Assembly (NCBI GenBank): GCA_029882235.1
Contig: JAOULB010000032.1
Span: forward strand, 1 to 11,227
DNA: 11,227 nucleotides
Source of the DNA: Gammaproteobacteria bacterium
Lineage (GTDB): Bacteria; Pseudomonadota; Gammaproteobacteria; UBA6429; Thiohalophilaceae
Direction of reading: 5' to 3'
A program made the position numbers and the translations under genes. The notes under the pieces were generated by a model. The model ran no database searches, was not told where the DNA came from, and saw only the letters and a program-made list of their open reading frames with translations. Below, piece by piece: positions 6,276 to 11,227 of the stretch (within the stretch, counting starts at the first letter, position 1; each line of letters starts with the position of its first letter).

Positions 6276-7709
6276 ATGCCTATATCTGGTCTTTCAGTCG
6301 ATGCCAAACATAAGAAATGCATCTGCAATAACGTAATTCGATTCTTTCGTTCACGTTTGCTTGTTCTATTGGCCTTAGTATCAGTCTCAATATCAGTCCA
6401 TGCCGTAGTTAATTCCAACCAAATTATGCAGGAAGCACAACAGGCCTATAATCAGGGTCAATACCTTGATGCCTTTGAACTACTAAAACCACTCGAATCA
6501 AAAAAGGCGGGTATTGTTGAATTTGATTACCTCTATGGCCGAGTCGCTATCGAGGCTGGTGAACTTAACACTGCAATTGCAGCACTATCACGCGTGCTTG
6601 CTTTAGACCCAGGCTTCCCAGGTGCCCGACTTGAACTGGCACGAACCTATTACAGTAAAGGCGTTAAAGAAAATTCACGTGGCTCATTTGAACAGGCAAA
6701 AGCAGAATTTGAAACTGTCCTTGATCAGAACCCACCTCGGCATATTGAAAAATCTATCGATCGTTATCTGCTGTTAATCGATAAATACCTTGAAGTACGT
6801 CACCTCAACATGAATATGTTTGCTGAGGTTTCGGGTGGCTACAATAGTAATATTAATAGTGGCACGGATAATGATCAGTTTTATTTTTATGACCGCTATA
6901 CCGCAAATTATAAGCTTGTTGATCTTGCGCCTGAAACCAAAAGAACAGAATCGTCCTTTGTAAGCGGTCAGATTGGTCTGCAAATCATATTGCCCTTATT
7001 TACCAAGAATTTTGATTTGTTTCTGGGCGGCACTGCCAGATCATTTACTTATGACAAGGTACGTAATTTCGATACCCAGGTATACAGTGGTCAGTTCGGT
7101 GCTCATCATTATGGCAATTCAAACACTAAAACAATTAGCATGAATTTTAAGGCAATTGAAGTTAATGAAGAAAAATATGGTGATGAGTTTTATATTGATC
7201 TGGAATGGGCACAAAAAATAGATGAAGATAATATGCTGGATTTTCGCTTTGTTGCAGGTGATTCAAATTTTGAAAGTGATCGATGGCCAATGTCGGTCAA
7301 TGGTTTTCGCACCGGGGCCGAATGGACACATGTAGTCGACTCCAAGGACAAACATAGTTATCAAATACTATTAATCGCTGGCCGCGATGACTATCAGCAA
7401 TGCCAGACTGACTGTACCGCCCCCTATCGCCGTGGTGTAATTGGCGCAAGATTTAGCGCAAGTCGAAATATATTTGGTTCGTCACGGATATACTCAAGCC
7501 TGTATATCGAAGGCTCTGATTATGATGAAGAGTTTTTTGGTAAGAAACGGCGTGACCGGCATTATGAGATATTTCTTGGCTTAAATATGCCAGTTACAAA
7601 AAACTGGCAAATCAGGCCTGAAATCCACTGGACCTACAATGAATCTAATGTAAACCTGTTTGAATACCAGCGTTTTGTTGGCTCGTTAAACATGCGAGTA
7701 GGATTCTAG
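6276..7709 (+). CDS. TPR plus outer-membrane beta-barrel protein, Slam/SlipAM-like (copy B)
   Basis: This 477-residue paralog of the barrel at 3611 has the same layout: signal peptide (hydrophobic LLVLLALVSVSISVHA, likely cleavage after VHA at residue 43), TPR-like helices at about 49-172 (MQEAQQAYNQGQYLDAFELL; AIAALSRVLALDPGFPGARL; QAKAEFETVLDQNPP), then a barrel from about 180 opening with MFAEVSGGYNSNINSG. The end, NLFEYQRFVGSLNMRVGF, has the terminal Phe expected of outer-membrane barrels, unlike copy A. C376 and C380 match the position of the copy A cysteine pair but are closer together. ATG 6276 is the first start after an in-frame stop at 6243. It has no ribosome binding site and gives an unusually long, basic, Cys-containing N-region (KHKKCICNNVIRFFRSR), so the exact start is uncertain. 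Family assignment and surface-export role carry the same caveats as copy A. The FecR gene follows two bases later. Confidence 0.85.
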   Translation: MPISGLSVDAKHKKCICNNVIRFFRSRLLVLLALVSVSISVHAVVNSNQIMQEAQQAYNQGQYLDAFELLKPLESKKAGIVEFDYLYGRVAIEAGELNTAIAALSRVLALDPGFPGARLELARTYYSKGVKENSRGSFEQAKAEFETVLDQNPPRHIEKSIDRYLLLIDKYLEVRHLNMNMFAEVSGGYNSNINSGTDNDQFYFYDRYTANYKLVDLAPETKRTESSFVSGQIGLQIILPLFTKNFDLFLGGTARSFTYDKVRNFDTQVYSGQFGAHHYGNSNTKTISMNFKAIEVNEEKYGDEFYIDLEWAQKIDEDNMLDFRFVAGDSNFESDRWPMSVNGFRTGAEWTHVVDSKDKHSYQILLIAGRDDYQQCQTDCTAPYRRGVIGARFSASRNIFGSSRIYSSLYIEGSDYDEEFFGKKRRDRHYEIFLGLNMPVTKNWQIRPEIHWTYNESNVNLFEYQRFVGSLNMRVGF

Positions 7710-7711
7710 CC

Positions 7712-9003
7712 ATGAACAGCGTAACAATTATCAAATCACTACTGATTGTTTTTGCTGTATTAACAGCTGGCTTGCTATTAATACCAGAGCAGGAAGAAAC
7801 CAGTGTCGAAACGCCCAAAGAACTCCCCGAAATTGCTATCGAAACTTCATCAGAAAAACAGACTAATGACATTAAAAATGATATCCCTGAGGAAGATATA
7901 AAGACTGTTATAAATAACCCAGACAAAGAACAAAACGAAAAAATAGAAATTGTCTCTAGTAATACAACAAAACAAGAAAAGAAGAAAGAAGCGAAAAAGA
8001 GCGATAAATACGTAAGAAAAAACAAGAAAAAAACAAAACCCAAATCAAGGCCAAAGCAGAAGAAAATTGTTTATGCCCATGCTGGTGTTATTCTGTTTGC
8101 CAATGGCAAAGTCACGGCAAAATCTAAAGATGGAAAAACTCGAACACTAAAACGCGGCAGTAATGTTAATGTTGGCGATACAATATTTACAGGGACGTCC
8201 AGTCAGGCCCAGATCCGTGCTGGTGATGGTGTATGTTTTCACTCAATGCGAGTAGTAAACTCATCATTATTGAGCACCAATACACAGGCGACATAGAGAA
8301 ACAGAGTAGCGTTATAGAACTTGTCAAAGGTGGCATGCGTGCTGTTACTGGTCTAATTGGTAAAAACAAGCCTGAAAGTTTCAAAATCAAGGTCAAACAG
8401 GCGACCATCGGTATTCGCGGCACTGAATTTGTTATTCAGGTTTGTGATGATGCCTGCGCCAGGAACAAGAAAAAAGTGTCTGGAGAGCCGTCTGGTAATG
8501 GTGTTTATGTCGGCGTATTAAGTGGCGCTGTCGAGGTTGAGCAAAAGGAACAAAAAGTTCAACTCGATGCAAGTCTAAACGTAGTAATGGGTGTTTCAAT
8601 GGGTGTTGATAAGAGTAAAAAGCAATATCTGTTTATCGGCGAGAAAAAAGATGAACCAGTACAAACACTTGAAAAACCACCTGAAGTCATTCTTCAGGCT
8701 TTGGCACCTCCGCCCCCTGCCAAGGTCAGCAAAAAAGAAAAGAAGGAAAAGACACATTCACTCAAGCCCTATAGCGGAATTGATACTAAAGTTTATGCGG
8801 CACATATGGATGCAACACTCCCAGTTGAGAAACCATTATCGGCGACCGATAAGTTTGATCAGCTTGCCTTCCCGGGCCGCCCAGATGTCTACATACGACA
8901 ACGATTCCTGCTACCACGATACTATGGGTATGATAATAATATAGGCGAGCTATTGGACTTGAATCAGGGTGACCTGAGATACCGGTATTATTTCTTTTAC
9001 TAA
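7712..9003 (+). pseudogene. FecR-domain protein (copy B), split by a one-base frameshift, with remodelled N-terminus
   Basis: Frame one runs 7712-8296; its last homologous residues are near QIRAGDG, then it reads VCFHSMRV and stops. Homology to copy A resumes in the -1 frame from about 8233 (FSLNASSKLIII, AVTGLIGKNKP, IGIRGTEFVI, GNGVYVGVLSGAV) and runs to the stop at 9003. Joined, they give about 430 residues. The N-terminus differs from copy A: a hydrophobic segment at residues 6-24 (IIKSLLIVFAVLTAGLLLI) without a clear cleavage site, an acidic stretch (25-82), a Lys-rich stretch (87-118), then YAHAGVILFANGKVTAKS, where the FecR domain begins. An internal ATG at 8233 could give a separate C-terminal half, but that half would lack a signal. 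AGGA at 7700-7703 is a good ribosome binding site. It is a pseudogene, a sequencing error or a recoded gene; the rest of both frames looks well kept, which favours a recent change or error. Confidence 0.85.
8231..8239 (+). other. Frameshift site in FecR copy B
   Basis: The bases GTATGTTTT contain a run of four T (8236-8239). Frame one reads GTA TGT TTT CAC; the frame with homology reads ATG TTT TCA CTC. One extra T in the run would restore a single frame giving GVCFSLNASSK, matching DSLISLKPNSK of copy A in length. A -1 slip of the TTT-decoding tRNA would give the same protein. No standard X XXY YYZ slippery heptamer or strong downstream hairpin is obvious by eye. Confidence 0.75.
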
Positions 9004-9057
9004 ACCATAGTTGATTAAGAGCTGGATTCCCGCTTATTTATTTGTTAGTTTTCCTTC

Positions 9058-9891
9058 ATGGCAATATACGCAATTGGTGATCTGCAAGGCTGTTACACAG
9101 ACCTGCAAAACCTGCTTAATAAACTCAACTTTGACAGTAGCACAGATACCCTCTGGTTAGCAGGCGACCTCGTTAATCGCGGCCCTGACTCTCTGAAAAC
9201 ACTTCGCTTCATACATTCACTTGGTGATCGAGCCATTTGCGTATTGGGTAATCATGATCTTCATTTGTTAGCCGTTGCCGAAGGCATTAAGGAAGCAAAG
9301 GATGATGGCCTCGACGAGATCATTGAAGCCGATGATGGTGATGTACTCATTGACTGGCTTCGGCACCAGCCTTTACTCCACCATGATCACAATTTAGAAG
9401 TTACAATGGTGCACGCGGGAATATATCCAAAATGGTCTCTACAGCAAGCCATTAGCCATGCCAATGAGCTAGAACAGATTCTACGCAGTGAGCATTACCA
9501 TGATTTTCTAAACGTAATGTATGGTAATGAACCGGCAAACTGGAGCAACAACCTATCTGGCATGGATCGATTACGGTTCATCTGTAACAGCTTAACCCGT
9601 ATGCGTTATGTGCATCTCAATGGCCGTCTGGATCTGGTTGATAAAGGCAGCCCAGGAAGCCAGCTTGAAGACTGTAAGGCCTGGTTTGATATCCCTAAGA
9701 GACTAACCTCAAAAAACCCAATCCTTTTTGGCCACTGGTCGACTCTCGGTCAAGTAGATACACCGAATATCTATCCACTTGACGATGGCTGTGTCTGGGG
9801 TGGAAAACTCACAGCACTGAGAATCGATATTCAGCCAATGCAATACATCAGCATCGAATGTGCTACCCACAAAAACCCTGGCGAAAATTAA
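9058..9891 (+). CDS. apaH: Diadenosine tetraphosphatase ApaH (symmetrical Ap4A hydrolase)
   Basis: This 277-residue protein matches ApaH in length and motifs. ApaH splits Ap4A symmetrically into two ADP, and in E. coli also removes NpnN caps from RNA. The metallophosphatase motifs are in order: GDLQGC (residues 7-12), GDLVNRGPDSL (36-46), GNHDLHLLA (64-72), MVHAGIYP (117-124) and FGHWSTLG near residue 223-230. E. coli has GDVHGC at the first motif; Gln in place of His here is common among other ApaH proteins. The ATG at 9058 gives the normal MAIYAIGD start; TTTTCCTTC before it offers no ribosome binding site. It lies 54 bases after the FecR copy B stop and 5.6 kb from apaG, its usual neighbour. 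Confidence 0.97.
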   Translation: MAIYAIGDLQGCYTDLQNLLNKLNFDSSTDTLWLAGDLVNRGPDSLKTLRFIHSLGDRAICVLGNHDLHLLAVAEGIKEAKDDGLDEIIEADDGDVLIDWLRHQPLLHHDHNLEVTMVHAGIYPKWSLQQAISHANELEQILRSEHYHDFLNVMYGNEPANWSNNLSGMDRLRFICNSLTRMRYVHLNGRLDLVDKGSPGSQLEDCKAWFDIPKRLTSKNPILFGHWSTLGQVDTPNIYPLDDGCVWGGKLTALRIDIQPMQYISIECATHKNPGEN

Positions 9892-9986
9892 TTTCTATTA
9901 ACAATAATACTGCGGCTATATGTCCTAAAGTTATTCCTGATTCGATACGTTAATAACAATAACAATCTCTAAAGGCTTCAAAGGAT

Positions 9987-9992
9987 TGGGGG
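9987..9992 (+). promoter_or_regulatory. Strong ribosome binding site of the small lipoprotein gene
   Basis: GGGGGA at 9987-9992 lies four bases before the ATG at 9997. It is the most purine-rich Shine-Dalgarno-like run near any start in the window and supports the short gene as real. Confidence 0.6.
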
Positions 9993-9996
9993 AATC

Positions 9997-10131
9997 ATGA
10001 AAACCTCATTAAATATATTAACCCTGCTATTTATTATTTCTGGCATAACATCGTGCTCCTATGTCGAGGAAGATGATGACGGGCCAAAGATCTCAGTGAC
10101 AGTTTCAGTCAGAAACATCGACAACTACTAA
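9997..10131 (+). CDS. Small lipoprotein of 44 residues
   Basis: This short gene encodes MKTSLNILTLLFIISGITSC followed by SYVEEDDDGPKISVTVSVRN and IDNY. It has a Lys at position 2, a hydrophobic core and a lipobox ITSC, with the lipidated Cys at residue 20. The mature peptide is only 25 residues, with an acidic EEDDD cluster and then an alternating Val/Ser stretch. Ser at +2 (not Asp) predicts sorting to the outer membrane. The GGGGGA ribosome binding site and complete lipobox argue that it is real despite its size. It follows apaH by 105 bases and precedes the secreted protein by 17, so the latter pair is probably an operon. Function unknown; it could be an accessory lipoprotein or lysis-type peptide, but nothing visible decides. 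Confidence 0.72.
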   Translation: MKTSLNILTLLFIISGITSCSYVEEDDDGPKISVTVSVRNIDNY

Positions 10132-10148
10132 TACTTTGTGTGGGCATA

Positions 10149-11141
10149 ATGAATATTTCGAATCGTATCTTAGTTAAAACATTTTTTTTAGTCCTGCTTA
10201 TTAGTTTCACTCAACAATCATTCGTTGTTGCTGCCACAAATGAAACCAGCTTTACGCCCAGCATCGTTAAACTACCTATTACTGCGATCTCTCTACATGA
10301 CTCAACCACAGGGTCAACCCCACCGATCTATATTTGTGATAGTTCTACCGAGGATTGTGTTGTTGATTTAACGGATAACACATCCATCAGCGATAAACTT
10401 ACCAGAACCGGTGGCGCACAGATCCCTGCGGGTAATTATGACAGAATAAAAGTACAGCATTGCACTATTGAAGGCGGATACGATATACAGGTGCAGGGCG
10501 TTATGGGAATTGGCGTTGGCCCAACAACCTACTACACAACTCCGAACAGCGATGTGATTAGCACAGTTGCTACAGACCTTGGTCTGGCAACAATACCTAT
10601 AAGTGGTTGTGAGTCAGAGTACAATCTTCCTCAGGTTGTAACCGTTGGAGATGGCTCGCCTGTGCATATAAACTTGCTTGTAAATTTCAACAAACGTGCT
10701 TATGCGGCCCTTAGCCTCATAGGTGCTCCTGCATGGTGTATAAAAAATGATGGTGGTACAGCAAGCCTTTGTCTACAACCGCCCCATTTTATTCCTATTT
10801 TGGGAAATACATTTCCCTCAATCGAAACCTATTATCTAGCAAATGGTGCTGGTATCGTAAGTACGGCCGGTGGACAAATAATACTCTTTGTTGATAATGG
10901 CGAAGTTATCGGTGGGTTTGCCCAGCCACTCTACGCGGAAGGCTCTATAGCAACTATACTTCCTTTCTCAGCCCCTTTGAGCATATTCTCAAATAATGGC
11001 GATGGGACATATACACTGCAGGCATCAGGACCTTATTCGACTTCATATGATTTTCGAATCGATAATTTCCAACGAGCAACGCACACAGGAACATATTATG
11101 ACAGTGTTTTTTCCTACACTTACTCTATATACCTACAGTAG
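10149..11141 (+). CDS. Secreted protein of unknown function with DUF4382-like features
   Basis: This protein has 330 residues from ATG 10149; the in-frame GTG at 10140 adds MGI and is less likely. The signal peptide is ILVKTFFLVLLISFTQQSFV followed by VAA, with cleavage near residue 29. The mature part is beta-rich, Gly/Thr/Ser/Tyr-rich and polar. Residues about 38-180 (ITAISLHDS, VDLTDNTSISDKL, IPAGNYDRIKVQ, VHINLLVNFN) loosely recall DUF4382-type Ig-like domains, whose (I/L)PAGxYxxI motif is similar; this is a weak resemblance by eye. Six cysteines, in an exported protein, suggest up to three disulfides. The C-terminal part (GDGTYTLQASGPYSTSYDF) looks like a beta sandwich or adhesin-like fold. 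No anchor or lipobox is present. It follows the small lipoprotein by 17 bases and probably shares its transcript. Function unknown. Confidence 0.85.
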   Translation: MNISNRILVKTFFLVLLISFTQQSFVVAATNETSFTPSIVKLPITAISLHDSTTGSTPPIYICDSSTEDCVVDLTDNTSISDKLTRTGGAQIPAGNYDRIKVQHCTIEGGYDIQVQGVMGIGVGPTTYYTTPNSDVISTVATDLGLATIPISGCESEYNLPQVVTVGDGSPVHINLLVNFNKRAYAALSLIGAPAWCIKNDGGTASLCLQPPHFIPILGNTFPSIETYYLANGAGIVSTAGGQIILFVDNGEVIGGFAQPLYAEGSIATILPFSAPLSIFSNNGDGTYTLQASGPYSTSYDFRIDNFQRATHTGTYYDSVFSYTYSIYLQ

Positions 11142-11207
11142 AATGGAGTAAATAAAAAAAGATAGCGGGAGTATAGTTCAGTTATTAACGTCGTTCTAAT
11201 ACAACAA

Positions 11208-11223
11208 AACTATGCGCATAGTT
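11208..11223 (+). terminator. Palindrome at the right edge, possible intrinsic terminator
   Basis: AACTATGCGCATAGTT is a perfect 16-base palindrome, able to form a six-base stem with loop GCGC. A-rich bases (ACAACAAA) precede it and GTTT follows before the window ends, so it could terminate in either direction. The stem is short and mostly A/T and the T run is incomplete in view, so an operator is equally possible. Confidence 0.35.
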
Positions 11224-11227
11224 GTTT

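Larger units (their letters stand above)
3611..9003 (+). repeat. Tandemly duplicated two-gene module (TPR-barrel + FecR), copies A and B
   Basis: Copy A is 3611-6078 and copy B is 6276-9003. Each has a TPR-barrel gene followed, after the same two-base gap, by a FecR gene. The barrel proteins share motifs along their length, such as LARxYYSKGV, DKYLEVR, SGGYxSN, FGAxHYGxSNTK and RPEIH. The FecR proteins share AVTGLIGKNKP, IGIRGTEF, GNGVYVGV or similar, and a C-terminal KPYxGxD tail. DNA identity is clearly lower than protein similarity, so the duplication is old. The two copies are separated by 197 bases without a gene (6079-6275). Confidence 0.9.

Noticed and set aside
6104..6418. 104-codon reading frame on the minus strand across the gap before barrel B.
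   Set aside because: It overlaps the start of barrel B, has no recognisable domain, and its product looks like low-quality reverse-strand translation.
8231..8245. Classical programmed -1 frameshift signal in FecR copy B.
   Set aside because: No X XXY YYZ heptamer exists in the right frame and no strong hairpin follows by eye, so loss of one base or a sequencing error is more likely.
3473..9057. Target-site duplication or mobile element ends flanking the module between apaG and apaH.
   Set aside because: I compared the two border regions by eye; ATTTTGTTGG near 3487 and ATTTGTTAG near 9040 are similar but not exact, and no transposase or terminal inverted repeat is present.
9950..9965. TAATAACAATAACAAT short tandem AACAAT/AATAAC run before the small lipoprotein.
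   Set aside because: It is too short and A-rich to call a repeat element or regulatory site.
11165..11227. GCGGGAGTATAGTTCAGTTA resembles the 5' part of a tRNA-Gly.
   Set aside because: The D-arm pairs only with wobble, the anticodon stem has a mismatch and a six-base loop, and no T-arm (GTTCRA) is visible before the window ends. It may be a decayed fragment or chance; sequence to the right of the window would settle it.

Overview
The window looks like chromosome from a moderately A+T-rich gammaproteobacterium (base composition judged by eye, not counted). The reasons are the apaG and apaH genes, outer-membrane barrel proteins with signal peptides, and a lipobox protein typical of diderm bacteria. 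I cannot name the species. Every convincing gene is on the + strand, with short gaps (longest about 200 bases), and I see no insertion sequence, complete RNA gene or CRISPR array.

Bases 1-2120 hold two tandem paralogous proteins with a C-terminal LysM (peptidoglycan-binding) domain; the first is cut by the window edge. The second is predicted as a single-pass inner-membrane protein with a long, acidic, repeat-containing N-terminal part in the cytoplasm and LysM in the periplasm. Bases 2159-3472 hold three small soluble proteins: a HExxH putative metallopeptidase-like protein, a ComFB-family protein (a family with known c-di-GMP binders) and ApaG.

Bases 3473-9057 separate apaG from apaH, which are usually adjacent. 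The interval holds a duplicated two-gene module. Each copy is a TPR plus beta-barrel protein resembling the surface lipoprotein assembly modifier (Slam/SlipAM, former DUF560) family, followed two bases later by a periplasmic FecR-domain protein. Copy A looks intact. In copy B the FecR gene carries a one-base frameshift, and its N-terminus has been rebuilt as a membrane anchor plus an acidic-then-basic linker.

Bases 9058-9891 are apaH. After it come a 44-residue small lipoprotein with a strong ribosome binding site (9997-10131) and a secreted, cysteine-containing protein of unknown function with DUF4382-like features (10149-11141). A perfect palindrome lies at the right edge.

My reading is a cell-envelope region: peptidoglycan-anchored LysM proteins, two outer-membrane TPR-barrels with periplasmic FecR partners, a possible c-di-GMP effector and a small exported lipoprotein. 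That these act together is inference. The most unusual points are the module lodged between apaG and apaH, the rebuilt and frameshifted second FecR gene, and the type II LysM protein with internal repeats.
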